Positions 29,646 through 41,395 of a DNA stretch of 64,000 nt are shown one piece after another. The stretch is from Cinnamomum chago (taxonomy: Eukaryota; Streptophyta; Magnoliopsida; Laurales; Lauraceae). Position numbers and translations under genes: made by a program. Numbering within the stretch: the first letter of the stretch is position 1; every line of letters begins with the position of its first letter. The DNA is taken from assembly GCA_038049695.1 (NCBI GenBank), contig CP142452.1, positions 51,046,501 through 51,110,500 of the forward strand, in the 5' to 3' direction. The notes under the pieces are model-generated. The model did no database searches, was not told the DNA's origin, and saw nothing but the letters and a program-made list of their open reading frames with translations.

Positions 29646-29965
29646 TGACTTGAAACTTGACATGTAGCCTTTCAGAGGTATTTTGAGATCATCCGTAGGC
29701 TCTGATCGAAGATTTGGGGTCTTCGACACTGTCGCCTCCGGGGGCTGCTGCTTAGCTGTTGGAGAAGTGAAGCTAGGCCAAATGATGTCGGAATGGCCCG
29801 AAACTTCATGTGTACCTCTCTTTTGGTTGTTTTGAATGACCTTGCAGTTTTTGTTTGATTCTGACAAGATCTGATGCTTGAAGTGGCGCCTGCCTATTTT
29901 TGGTAGGATGCGGCTCCATGTAGCTTTTGGTGTGAAGAGGCAAAGTGACATTTTTGGTGTCAACA

Positions 29966-32213
29966 ATAGTGTCTCCACATCTTCAATGCGAACACAATTG
30001 CTGCCAACTCCAAGTCATGAGTTGCATAATTCTTCTCATGGTCCTTCAACTGCCTTGAGCCATACGCAATCACCTTGCCATCTTGCATCAATACAAAACC
30101 TAGTCCCACATTCGAAGCTTCTGTGTAAACAATAAATCCGCCACTGCTCGAAGGTAATGTAAGGATTGGGTTTGTGGTTAACCTTCCTTTCAACTCTTGA
30201 AAACTGGTTTCACACTGATCGGTCCACACAAATGGGACATTCTTCCTAGTCAATTTTGTCAACGGGGCTGCAATGGACGAAAAACCTTGGACAAATCTTC
30301 TGTAATAGCCTGCTAACCCCAAAAATCTTCTATTTTCTGTCACACTGCTTGGCCTCACCCAATTAACAACTGCTTCTATCTTAGCTGGATCAACTGCTAA
30401 ACCTTCTCTGGAGATGATATGACCTAGAAAAGCAACTTGCTCTAACCAGAATTCGCATTTACTGAGTTTTGCATAAAGCTGGTTGTCCCTCAAAAGCTGC
30501 AACGCTGTCCTCAAGTGTTCTTCGTGCTCCTTCTTACTCTTGGAATACACAAGGACATCATCAATGAATAGTACTGTAGAGTGGTCCAAATAGGGTGCAA
30601 AGACTTTGTTCATAAGAGCCATGAAAACTGCGGGTGCATTCGTCAAACCAAAGGGCATCACTAAGAACTCATAGTGCCCATATCTTGTTCTAAAGGCTGT
30701 CTTCTAAACATCTGAGTCTCTAACTCTCAACTGATGGTACCCTGACCTCAAGTCTATATTAGAAAAATAGGCTGCTCCTTGCAATTGATCAAATAATTCG
30801 TCTATCCTTGGCAATGGATACTTGTTCTTCACGGTCACATGGTTCAGTTTCCTGTAGTCAATGCACATTCTCAAACTCCCATCCTTCTTTTTCACAAACA
30901 ACACTGGTGCTCCCCACGGTGAAACACTTGGTCTAATAAAACCTTTGCTCAACAAATCCTGCAATTGGAGCTTTAGCTCATCCATTTCTACTGGAGCCAT
31001 CCTGTATGGTGCAATCGAGATCGGAGCTGTCCCTGGAAGGAGCTCAATTGTGAACTCAACTTCTCTGATTGGTGGTAAACCCGGGATTTCTTCTGGAAAA
31101 ACATCCGGAAATTCACACACAATGGGGATATCCTCCACCCATTGGGACTGTTTATCCTCCGTGATAAACGCAATAAATGCCTGACATCCGCTTTGAACTA
31201 ATCTACTTGCCTTTAACACTGAAATAAACCCTGCCTGAGATTTTCTCCTATTCCCCTGAAATATCAATTCTGCCTGTGGTCCTTGGAATCTGAATGTGAT
31301 GGTCTTACTAAAACAATCCATGGTGGCATGATATGCTTCTAACCAATCCATGCCTAAGATGATATCAAAATCATGCATGTCTAAAACTATAAGGTTGGCC
31401 GGTAAATCAACATCTCCAAACAAAACTGTACAACTAGGGTAATGGGTTCTACACATAACTTGTTTCCCTACTGGTGTGGTAACTACTAGTATGTAATCCA
31501 ATTCACTACATGGTGCATCAATCAACTTAGCAAAGCTAGAGGATGAAAAGGAATGTGTGGATCCAGGGTCAAATAAAATCCGGGCTTCTACCCCACAAAC
31601 AAGAAGTTTACCTTCTACCACGTCTCCTGCAGCTTCAACATCTGCACGGCTGAGATAATACAAACGCCCATGCATCTGTAGTCTATTCGGTGCTTGGTTC
31701 TGCCTTCCTTGGCCATGTCTGTTCTGCTGTGGAGGACGAGCATTCTGATTCGGTGGCGGTGGCCTAGCCTGTTGCTGCTGAGGTGGTCTAACCTGATTCT
31801 GCACTGGTGCTTGGTTCTGAGGAGCTACTTGTCTCTGCTGCTGGTTTTTGTTCCCTTGGTTCTGAAGTAGTGGGCAATCCTTGATTGAATGATTCATAGC
31901 CCCACATTTAAAATAGGCATCCATGGCCTTACGACATTCATGTGTTTCATGATTCTTGTCACAATGTCCACAACCCTGCCTCAGTTGACCTTGTTCTTGC
32001 CTTGGCTTCTTGTTCTGTTGTTGCCTCTGATTCTGCTGCTGATAGTGCTGCTTCCTGTCCTGAACAATCATGTTGTTAATATCTTCGAATGTATATGCCC
32101 GCTTGACCGCCTCATCATATGTAGCTGGTGGAACTACTCCTATGACATCTCTCATGATGATCGAATTCAACCCTTCCAAAAACTTCGTTATCTTTTTCCT
32201 TTCAGTGTCAATC
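29966..32213 (-). pseudogene. P: gag C terminus, protease, RT and start of RNase H
   Basis: Continues the gag frame from 36364. Order: a Gln/Pro-rich stretch with a damaged zinc knuckle ([14 protein letters not shown], first Cys replaced by Tyr), protease core [14 protein letters not shown], and [13 protein letters not shown] follows with [57 protein letters not shown] and the FIDDVLVYS catalytic box. RNase H starts [13 protein letters not shown] (catalytic D of YTDAS changed to E) and runs to ALKMWRHY, where Tat1 is inserted. A single in-frame TAG at 30704-30706 lies between RVRDSDV and [13 protein letters not shown]. With the inserts and lost residues the protein cannot be made intact. Confidence 0.88.
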
Positions 32214-32728
32214 AACTCTGTGAGAACCCGACCCCTGATCTCTTGGATTAGTGTTGTTTTCTTGAGGATTAGTTTCTTTTAGTGGGATTAGTAGTTGTTG
32301 GGTTGAGTTTGTGAGCTAGAATGAGTTTTCTTCTAGTTTTGGGCTTTTGAGTGCTTTGGTAGCTTGTGGGGCCCTTTGGGGGTTCCCTTTTCGGCTTTGC
32401 TTTTACTTGTGAGATTTTCCCGATTTGTTTTGAATTGTGTTTTTGACCCGTTGCATTCATCTTGAGGAATCCTACAACTTTCATGTTGATCTCGTATCCA
32501 TTTGAGAACCCAAAAACCGATTTCTTGGCCTTGAGGGCAAAACAGTCTTTTCACACCAAATCTGGACCCAAATTTCGAGATCCCAGAACCATGCCAAAGT
32601 TATACTTTTTGGAAACTAGATATTTCGACGATCATTTCTTCCTTCTTCGTCGAATCCATCCGAGGTCCCGAATTAGATGATTTCAGCCACCCAAGTTCTT
32701 TAAGTTGTGGGACCCATTCTCACTTGCT

Positions 32729-32735
32729 TATAAAA
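32729..32735 (+). promoter_or_regulatory. TATA box of solo LTR 2
   Basis: TATAAAA 510 bases into the LTR, followed by a C/T-rich leader rich in CTTCCTCTTCC. Confidence 0.65.
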
Positions 32736-33944
32736 GGAGACCCTTCCTCTTCCTCTTCCATTTTTCATTGTTCCAGCACAACCCTTTTGAGTCTAGGGTT
32801 TTCTTGCTTTCCCTTCTTCTTCTTGCTTCTCCATCTCCAAGCTACACCAATCTTGCACCAACATCAAATGGAGACCACCATTCTCTTCTCCACCTTGCAA
32901 GCTTTTCATGGATGCCATTAGAAGAGAAATCCACCAACATTGAAACCCTCCTTGAGCTTGTTCTTCTCATTTGAAGGTCATCAAAGTAAGTGATTCTTCC
33001 CATCTTCTAGATTTGTAATCTTCTAGCCTTAGAGAAGCTCCACCTTGATTATTGGAAAGTTTCATTGTCATTTCTTTGTTTAACCCATTTTAGGGTTGTT
33101 TTTGGGGGTTTTTGATTGTAGCTTGGAAGTGAGCTTAAGAAGGGATTAGGAGCTTGGATTTTCTTGATTAGAGTCAAAGGCAAGTGGATGAATGGATGGT
33201 TTGAATGTTATTAAGTTTTATGAGAAAATCTTAAGTTGTATTACTTGTTCTTGATCATTGGATACATGTTTGCACATATGCTTCTCGTCACATTTCTATT
33301 GATTTCGAAATGCATATGAATTGGTTTTTCTCTCTTGTTAAACCTCTTGGAACTCTTGGGAATGTATGCATTTTATTTAGTCAAGTTTGTTCATATGGTT
33401 TTATAAGGAATGAGGTTGGATTGGCTATTCATGGTTATGTTATAAGCCACATTGACTTGAATTGATACTCATTTAAAGAGGTGTTTGAATTTAATTGTTC
33501 ATTGGAGTTTAATGAGGATTTGAAGTGATTTTGGAAGAGAAATGCAAGTGAATGCTTGAATGTTTTTAAGTTGAAATGGTTTGGCTTAGTATTTATGGAT
33601 TTTCCATATTATCATTAATGTGTTTTGTTTTGGAATAAATGCTCATAAGATATCTTAATAGCCTCATTCATTGTTTTATAAGCATGTTGGTAAAGCATTT
33701 ATTGTCCTTGTGATAGCTTAGATGAATGTTTGTGGAATGGTTTGTTTTCCTTCCTATTCTTGCATTGGATTTGGCATGGAAGAGGTGATAGAGAGAACTC
33801 TTAATGAGGATTTGGAGAAGTATAAAGAGATGCATTGGAGGAACTATTAGCCCAATGTTATTGTAAGGACCTTGTGGATGTGAGGAAGATGGTTTTGAGG
33901 AGGAAAATGACTCAAAACTGAACTCAGTGAGCATTTTCGTAACT

Positions 33945-34245
33945 GGCGGTCAGCTCACGGTTAGCCAGCGGCTAACCACCGAATGCATCTGCGGCTAACC
34001 GCCAGCTAACCGCGCACCGCGGTGACTTTTCCAGAGAGCATCATTTTCCACCTGAAAACGCGGTCAGCCTCACGGTTAGCCAGCGGCTAACCGCCGAACC
34101 CATCGGCGGCTAACCGCCAGCCAACCGCACAATCACGGTTCCTTTTCCCGAGAGCATCAGAATTCTCACCTGAAATTCGGTCAGGTCCACGGTTACCCAG
34201 CGGCTAACCGCCGAATGCATCGGCGGCTAACCGCCAGGTAACCGA
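33945..34245 (+). repeat. Hairpin minisatellite in solo LTR 2
   Basis: Three higher-order units of about 120 bases, each with the hairpin GGTTAGC-CAGCG-GCTAACC and a second GGCGGCTAACCGCC phrase. The third unit has GGTTACCCAGCGGCTAACC, weakening the stem. Confidence 0.85.
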
Positions 34246-34271
34246 AATCTCCCAGATTTCGAAAAGCTCCC

Positions 34272-34303
34272 CGCTCGAACGAACTCTCCGGTTCGTTCGA
34301 GCG
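34272..34303 (+). other. Perfect 13-bp stem hairpin in solo LTR 2
   Basis: CGCTCGAACGAAC, loop TCTCCG, then GTTCGTTCGAGCG. The CTCGAACG core also occurs, amplified, in the P LTR at 38575-38740. Confidence 0.8.
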
Positions 34304-35189
34304 TTGAGCTTTGTCGACCGAAGGGGATTCATTAGGCATTGCTTGAGGCCATTCGAGAAAGAAACCATATCACAAATATGTCATTCGAAATTTTGGGAAA
34401 TCGTAAAAGTGCATAAGGAGCCCGGAATGTCTTCTAACTCAAGGAGTACCAAGTAATTGTTATAATCGACATACGGGACCCCTATTCACTTAAATAGATC
34501 TTGAAATTAATACTTTTCCCGAAATTGTTATAGTTCATTGTTTCACCTCTTTTCCCGAGATTTGCATTACATGATTTGTTTTCCCGAAAGCATTGAAGTT
34601 ACTCTAGTAACAGTCATTTGTCCCGAAATGCATTGCCCGAGATGAAATGACAGTGTGCCCTTGAGCACCCCCGTTTACCCGTTTATTTACGTGCCCTTGA
34701 GCACCCCCGTTTACCCGTTCAATTACTGTACTTGATTACTTGATATGTCTCGATTGGTTTTATCCTATGAGTCGGCATCACTAAGCTTGGATACCTTGCC
34801 AGTCTGATCCACTGACTTGGAAATCCCTCCCCCGTCCCGCCAGCTGCAGTTTGGATCCCGATACCCGGTTATTGCCGTGGTCCCGTCCCGATACCCGGTT
34901 CGCTACCGTGGTCCCGTTCCTGTTCCCGTATATTTATTATTGTATATATGATTTACGTTGAGTCTCCTCACCTTGTGTGACTGAGACCAACGTCCCGCTC
35001 TTGTCACTTCGGTGATAGAGGACTTAGCTTCTTGTGATTGCCATCTTGCCAGTTCCCGATTCCTTGGACACCCGACATGGTTTATATTGCTTACTTGTTT
35101 TCAGATAAACGATTCATTGCTTTTATGAAAGTTGTTATTTAGATAAGTGTTAATGCTCTCTATTGTAAATTCAGTCACTATTATATTGT

Positions 35190-35700
35190 TTTATGTTCTT
35201 TGCACACGTATATGTTTTAAATGGATACCGGTTGGGCGAATACCCATGCTTTTACATATGTTTCAAACGATCGATTGTTTTACTAGATTTATGTGATTAC
35301 ACATGTTTTAAATGAACACCCGAATTGTCAAATACCCATGCTTTGAAATATGTTTCAAATGATACTTGTTTTGCCAGATCACTGTGTTTATACCGGTTTC
35401 AAATGAATATCCGATTTGTTAAATATCCCTGCTTTGAGATATGTTTTAAATGAACACCCAGTTTTATTAAATATCTGTATTTTCACATATCTTTCAAATG
35501 GACTTTGGTTTTGCCAGACTGCTATGGATACCCGATTTGTTGTATACTTGTGTTTTTACTTAAGTTTCAAATGAACGTTTGTTTTGTCAAACCACTATAT
35601 TTATACATGTTTTAGACGAACACCCGATTGTCAAATATCTATGATTATAGATGATTGCAAACGAACACATGTTTTATTAGATGTTCATGTTTTACCCGTG
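35190..35700 (+). repeat. Degenerate tandem repeats in solo LTR 2
   Basis: Recurring TATGTTTTAAATGAACACCCG and AAATACCCATGCTTT phrases (shortened or altered from unit to unit) at roughly 60- and 120-base spacing. No coding value. Confidence 0.7.
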
Positions 35701-36363
35701 CTTGAAATGAATACAAGTTTTCCCCGAGATTCCCGACTTTGCACCCGTTTAATTATATGCAGCATTTTGAGCAAATAGCATGATTTATCATTCGTATTAT
35801 TATTCGCTATATTGTGTTCTTTTCATCCACCTGCCAGACCGTCGTGTCTGACCCACTACTTTTGGTACTCAGGTTCAGATTTCTTCGCCCCGAGTTGAGT
35901 GTTTTGTTGGCTGTGGAGCCATGCCTTGCAGGTTGTTTTGTCGGCTATGTCATGTAGACATTGAGTCTGACATCGGAGCTACGTCACATTTGGGCAGTAG
36001 TTTATAGCTTATTGTTGTATGGCTTTTATTAGCCTTTTTCTTGGGATTCTTAATTAATGTACATTGATAATTGTAACTTGAATATATTTGGGAATGTAAT
36101 ATCCTGTTACTGTCAGCTCTGTAATTTATTGTGATGGTTACTCCAGTCTGATATGATTCTCGATATAATAACTATGGGCTAAAGGTTGAGTGCGACGCGG
36201 AATCCGATGGCCACGGACTTCGGGTCGCAACACCACAAATGCTTCCGCAAAATATTCAGAATGTGTTGTCTTCACACACGCGGATCCTGGGAGAAGTAAA
36301 ATACATTTATGCTTAATCCCATCTCCCGCCCCCGAGGTTTCGGTTCGGGGGCGTGACAAACTC

Positions 36364-37026
36364 GGTAGCATATCTAGCCAATCTTTCGAACTTGGTGACA
36401 TAGTCTAGCACCGTCATGCTGCCTTGTTTGAGCTGCTGAAACTCAATAGCCTTCTGCCTCTTGACATGAGAGGGAATGTATTTATCTTGAAACTGTGTCT
36501 TGAATGCTGCCCATGCCTCTTCGTCAGCCATCACTGCATATGCGTCCTTAACTGTTTGCCACCACCTATCTGCAAGCCCATAGAATAATGAAGCTGTGAG
36601 GTTGACCTTTTGTATTCCCGTGCACATGAAGACATCGAAGATTTTCTCAGTATTAACTAGCCAGTCATCTGCCAATAACGGGTCCTCATTGCCCGAAAAT
36701 TCCTTCGGTGCTCTCTTCCTAAATTTCTTAAATAGTGCATTAGGGTCAGGATCCCTATTTTGAATAACAATCTGCGGACCCACGGGTGGTGCTACATTCC
36801 TGTTCTGAAGTACTTCCAAAAGTTGCCTCTGAACTTGAGCCATTTCATCATCCTTCTTAGCTAACTGCTCTTGAAATCTGACCTGGTTTTCATTAGCTTG
36901 CCTTTGTTGTGCTATCATTGCTTGCATTAATTCCTGAAACTGTGTAGCTGTTGGTGTATTAGATATGTCTGACTCATTCTGCTGACTGCCTGAAGCATGG
37001 TGATTTGGAGCTTTTCTCGGAGGCAT
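36364..37026 (-). pseudogene. P: gag N-terminal and capsid region, split by solo LTR 2
   Basis: Starts MPPRKAPNHHASG. A Gln-rich coiled-coil-like segment (QELMQAMIAQQRQ) is followed by the gag capsid domain: FSGNEDPLLADDWLV, KVNLTASLFYGLADRWWQ, FKTQFQDKYIPSHVK and VLDYVTKFERLARYATE. The frame continues after removal of the 4.1-kb insert as [18 protein letters not shown] at 32213. This is the typical Ty3 plant gag arrangement. Confidence 0.9.
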
Positions 37027-37163
37027 ATTGCTGTAAAACAAGGAGTTAGTACACAACGATCATGGTATAAGGGTTCGTAAGGTCCTATACCAACGAATCT
37101 ATCGAACTCACGAATCCTCGCCACGTTCCTAAGACCTTTCTAGTTTCTTTTAAGTGCCTGAAA

Positions 37164-37183
37164 CATGTCCCGCTCTGATACCA
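37164..37183 (-). other. P primer binding site (initiator Met tRNA)
   Basis: TGGTATCAGAGCGGGACATG in element sense, four bases (GGAC) from the LTR end at 37188. Confidence 0.88.
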
Positions 37184-37187
37184 GTCC

Positions 37188-39966
37188 TGTCGCGACCCCG
37201 GAACGGAACCCCGGGCCCGCGACGTTGTTGTTGTCTATGTACATTGGAGATATACTATCCCATAGGTTCCCGCGGTGAGGATTCCCAAAGACACGCGGAA
37301 TCTGACTCACACGATCAAGTTTGTGGAAGCGTGTAGCAAAACACATCAAGATAAACACCAATAAATCTTTAAGTGCTATGACAAAATAATAGCAAGACAT
37401 AGTATCAAAAGAAAGAAGTTAACATGGCATTCCCATTATAATTCAAGTTATGAGACTAATACGAAAGTAAGTTAAGTTTTTGTTACAACCCATAAGATGC
37501 CAACAAAGGCCAATACAATTCTCAAAATAATAAAGGAAACCCCAAGACAAAATGACGAACTCAAGGAACCCGCCCGACGACTAATTGACATCATTGGGCT
37601 GCCACTCTCTCATTGGGGGTGGCTCAAGAGCCTCCTCCTGACGCTCCTCCTCAAAGGCAACGTCTCCTGTACCTGGGCACCAACAAACAAGGGTCAAACA
37701 CAATGGTTTGGCAGGTAATCAATTTAGGTGCAAGCATGAAACCATAAACGTTTTAAGAAAACATATAAGCAAATCCCTGATCTGAAATAGTATAATGACT
37801 GAGATACATTTTCGAGAATACGAATAAGGCTGAGATACTAAAACAAACTAGCATGAGTACGTATAATATCATGAATAATTACAATCCACAAAGAGCCCAT
37901 CCTTTCTCTATCATATATATAATGAAAAGAGCAAGCACGCACGACAGGCACGATATACATAAAATAATCACAACACGATTCCCACATATACGGGGATTTC
38001 CGGCCGCGGAACCGGACACGTACGATGTGTAATAAAATACACGACCAGTCTGCAGACAGTCCACATGTTTAAGGACCCCCAGACAGTGGATCAAACTGAA
38101 AGGGCAGTCCAAGCTCAGTGGTGTTCACTTAATTCATGAATGCACAAAACACGCGAAACACGGTCAAACACGTCGAGATAAAAAGGGGGAAATCACTTAT
38201 CAAAACACGACGAACACGACTAGCAAAAGGCATAATCAATATGCATAACACGCTTAGGAAGTGATCCTCTTTTTCTTGAAACAAAATCTTCAAAACAAGC
38301 TTATACTTGAAATTCAAAACGAGTACACGATGGTACTTATCGTACCAAAACGGAATTCAAAATACGAAGTCTGACAAGCATGTGTTAAGGCTACTAATTG
38401 ACCTTTGTGTAATTGGGACCCCAAATGTCGGAATATACAAGAATTGGTGTCCCCGAAGCTGGGTTGCATTTCGAAGTTCCATTTACACAATGTCAAGTTA
38501 AAACCCTTAACATAGTCTACTTTTTTTCAACCCTCAAGAAAATACACAAACAAAATAATTCTTCTTCTTGAATCCGGCATGTTCACTCGAGCGGACTTTA
38601 TAAGGTGATGACACTTCGGTCGAGCGAGACAGTTCGCTCGAGTGGATAATAAGTGCGCTCGAACGGACAGCTCTCTGTCTGCGCTCGGACAAAACAGAGG
38701 CTTGGTCGCTCGAGCGGACCCAAGGGTCGCTCGAGCAGACAAGCTTCTGCTTGTACTCGCAGAGTGCAGAAAATGCCTTTATCTTGCACATCTTCCATTA
38801 CATTTTTCTCCTTCTTCTCATCCATAAATCACATACAAATCCCTTGAGCCTTCATGCTCACCAAGGGTTCATTTCCACCATTTCACACATTTAATCCAAT
38901 GAAAACAAGATAATGAAATTTATAAACAAATTCTTATGCACAATTTCTAAGATAGCAATTTAATCAAAATACACATGCATCAATGAACCTATAAAGATTA
39001 CTTGTCTTGCCCAATGCTAAACAATCCTCTCAAGCACTTCACTCAAGCTATTCCAACACTACAAGAAAACCCAAGAAAACCACACAAACTCACTCAACCT
39101 TGAAAGCAAGAAACCCATTTTACCAAAGGGGTTTGTAACTTGAAAAACAAGATTTTTAAGAAGCTAAAAGACTTCATGAAAAACATGAGTTGAAGCTCTT
39201 ACCTAGAATGGTCAAGCAAGGGGGAAGGAAGGAAATGGAGAGCTTATCCCACAAGAAGTTCCAAGAAGTTTATACCAATAGAAAGCTTGCAAGGAGAGGA
39301 AGAAGATGATATCTTTAGAATTTCATTTGGAGATCTCTGGCTAGGTCATGCAAGATGAGGAAGATGGAAAAGAAAGAAGGCTTTTCAGCCCTAGGTCAAG
39401 AAGTTGTAGAGATTTGGGGGAAATGAATGAGAAGAGAGGGAGATGGGGATTAGGCTTAAGACCTTAGCAAATGGGGCCCAATTAACTTGAACTTTAAAGC
39501 GACGAAAACATGATCTTGTGGGCCTTGAATGACTTCGACGAAGAAGGATAAAACGATCCTCGAAATATCTAGTTTCCAAAAAGTATATTTTTGACATGGT
39601 TTTGAGATCTCGAAAATTGTGTCCAGATTTGTGCATAAAAGACAATTTTACCCTCTTTGGGCCAAAACATGGGTTTTTGGGCTTCAAACATGAATGGGCT
39701 TAAGACGGAAGTTGTAACACATAGAAAAATCATTCAAAGGAAATCAAAATCACAATCGCATGGAAACCGATACAATCTTTCCAAACTTACACGTGCACTC
39801 AGGCCTTCCTGAGTGTGTCTGACTAATACTAAACATTCTCAAAATTCCCAAAGCTATGTCCAAGGCTAAAACTAATTACTGTTAACCCAACAACAACTAA
39901 ACCTACTTAGGACTTAGCACACACTAATCGTACACTAATCGAATTGGTTTGGGTCGGGGTCTAACA
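37188..39966 (-). repeat. P 5' LTR (2779 bases)
   Basis: In element sense starts TGTTAGACCCCGACCC and ends GGGGTCGCGACA. No ORF of note. A block of CTCGAGCGGAC-like repeats is at 38575-38740. The U3 region around 39520-39680 resembles solo LTR 2. Confidence 0.88.
38575..38745. repeat. CTCGAGCG palindrome cluster in the P LTR
   Basis: About seven copies of CGCTCGAGCGGAC and variants (GCGCTCGAACGGAC, CGCTCGAGTGG). CGCTCGAGCG is a perfect palindrome, and GGTCGCTCGAGCGGACC extends the dyad. Confidence 0.82.
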
Positions 39967-40334
39967 AGGTCAAAATAAAAAATCAAACCCCGACCCCCTA
40001 ACCTGCCATACATAGCTTGTTAGGTCACAAGGTCAAAAAATCAAAAACCCTCTTGACCGCCTAATGTGCCACATACAGCCCTTAGGTTCACAAGGTCAAA
40101 AGGGAAATCTAAAATCCAAGGCCCAAATCCAACTCCCTCATGTCATTTCCAAAACTTTGCCTTGAGATGGTACGTGATCCCTCTCATAACCATAAAATCC
40201 CCTTGGAAACTCAAAAAAGGCTATTAATAAAAATGCTCAAAGACTCTTGGTCAGGTCAAGAAGCTCTCCTTCAAGTTTCTCTTCGAGGCACATCGACTCC
40301 AAAAGCTACTTGTCGCTGTACCTCGGGGGGCATT
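39967..40334 (+). other. Tat2 upstream copy: 3' end and polypurine tract
   Basis: Contains the tandem phrase CTTGTTAGGTCACAAGGTC shared (inverted) with 1-114 of Tat1, and ends with CGGGGGGCATT (40324-40334), a polypurine-type tract touching the LTR start TGTTGACACC. Confidence 0.75.
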
Positions 40335-41341
40335 TGTTGACACCAAAAAAGTCACTTTGCCTCTTCAACATTAAGAAGCCGCATGAAGTCGTATCCTACC
40401 ACAAAATAGGCAATACTGCTTCAAGCATCAGATCTTGTTAGAATCAAACAAAAACTGCAAGATCCTTCAAGACAGCCAAAAGAGGGGTTCATATGATGTT
40501 TCGGGCTATTCCAACATCATTTGACCTAACTTCACTCCTCCGGCAGCCAAATAGGCACTCCTGGCGCGACGGCATCAAAGACATCAAAACATCGATCAGA
40601 GCCTACGGATGGTCTCAAAATACCTCCAAAGGGCTCCATGTCAAATTTCAAGTAAAACCGACAACGTTTGACCCTCCATCAACTCTCGAGCAGTCGAACC
40701 AAGCCTCTCGGCGGCGAGAACCACCGAGGCCATTACTCATCAAACGGAGCACATGGGCAGCTTCATCATGCTTCCAAAGGGTTGTACGTCAAATTTCAAG
40801 TCATTCTTACAATGTTTGACCCGACTTTGACGCTCCAAAACAAAATCAAGGCTACCGGCTGCGGAGCACCCCGGGACCACAACACCCAAATCGAAGCCAA
40901 TGGATCATCTCAAAATGACTCCAATAGGCTCCCTGTCAAATTTAAAGTCAATCGGACATCGGTTGACTGCACATCAACGCGCGGCATCTTCCCCGAGGCA
41001 AAATCAAGCCTACTGGCAATGGGACCCCACACGGCTTCAAAACTTAAACAAAAGCCCATGGTTGGTCCTACTACTGCTCAACAGGCTTCACCTCAAATTT
41101 TGGGTCATTTCGACATCATTTGACCTAGTTTCGACTCTTGACGGAAAATCGACTACAAAGTCTTCGGCTTTTCCAAAAAATAGGAAACTTTGTGCTCCGA
41201 TTTGAGTGGCTCCTCGTCAGGATTTCTTCAGGAGAATCAAGCCAATAAATGAGGAGAAATGTCAAGAAAAATCCAGGAGAAAATGGCGACGAAAAAGACC
41301 AAAGAACGACCGAGAAACGGTGAGCAAAAGGGGAGAAATCC

Positions 41342-41395
41342 CTTTGGTCGCCGGCGACCTTGGCCCATGGTCGCCCGGCGAGCGACCATGGAAAT
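41342..41395. repeat. GC-rich palindromes in the Tat2 LTR
   Basis: GGTCGCCGGCGACC (perfect palindrome) followed by CCATGGTCGC and GCGACCATGG, which pair with each other around CCGGCGA. Confidence 0.75.

Larger units (their letters stand above)
1..29965 (-). mobile_element. Tat1: Tat-lineage Ty3/gypsy retrotransposon, 3' end off the left edge
   Basis: Read on the minus strand this is a large Ty3 element: 5' LTR (29965 leftward, split by the Copia element 14240 to about 28400), leader with tandem repeats (about 11350-13300), gag, protease, RT, RNase H, a second RNase H, integrase, then a long repeat-rich 3' region to position 1. The LTR start is TGTTGACACC ending at 29965, inserted straight after a TAT codon in the chromovirus P pol; the right flank 29966-29970 (ATAGT) should be one target-site copy. 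The left end matches (inverted) 39967-40100, which lies about 240-370 bases before a polypurine tract and LTR in Tat2, so the 3' LTR should begin a few hundred bases outside the window. Two RNase H domains and the protease and gag types point to the Tat lineage. Coding is decayed. Confidence 0.88.
28401..29965 (-). mobile_element. Tat1 5' LTR, distal (U3) part
   Basis: Starts TGTTGACACC at 29965 in element sense and aligns with 40335-41400 of the Tat2 LTR (start, GCCGCAT, CTACCA..AATAGGCA, and GGTCGCCGGCGACC). About 270 bases between this block and 14239 are missing compared with Tat2. It contains a 158-base tandem array and a GC-rich palindrome. Confidence 0.88.
32219..36358 (+). mobile_element. 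Solo LTR (about 4.1 kb) splitting the P gag
   Basis: Starts TGTGAGAACCCG and ends GGGGGCGTGACA, flanked by the duplication AACTC (32214-32218 and 36359-36363). No internal coding, primer site or second LTR. Its 5' region (32510-32690) is similar to the P LTR (39520-39680, inverted), so it belongs to a related Tekay/Del family. It contains a TATA box, a donor-like AAAGTAAGTG at about 32985, a hairpin minisatellite (33945-34245), a 13-base-stem hairpin (34272-34303) and about 500 bases of degenerate repeats (35190-35700). Confidence 0.92.
29966..39966 (-). mobile_element. P: Tekay/Del-like chromovirus (Ty3), 5' part
   Basis: Element sense runs right to left: LTR 37188-39966, initiator-Met primer site, gag, protease, RT and RNase H, then cut inside RNase H at 29966 by the Tat1 LTR. 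Integrase, chromodomain and 3' LTR must lie left of the window. Its gag is split by a solo LTR (32219-36358). Removing that insert and one AACTC copy restores one reading frame from 37026 to 29966, broken only by a TAG at 30704. P itself sits in the 3' region of Tat2; the right target copy should be AGGTC (39967-39971). RT and RNase H wording fits the Tekay/Del lineage. Confidence 0.88.

Noticed and set aside
33945..34245. Regularly spaced palindromic repeats considered as a CRISPR-like array
   Set aside because: Repeats lack constant spacers, no cas genes, plant DNA, and the block lies inside an LTR with a target duplication.
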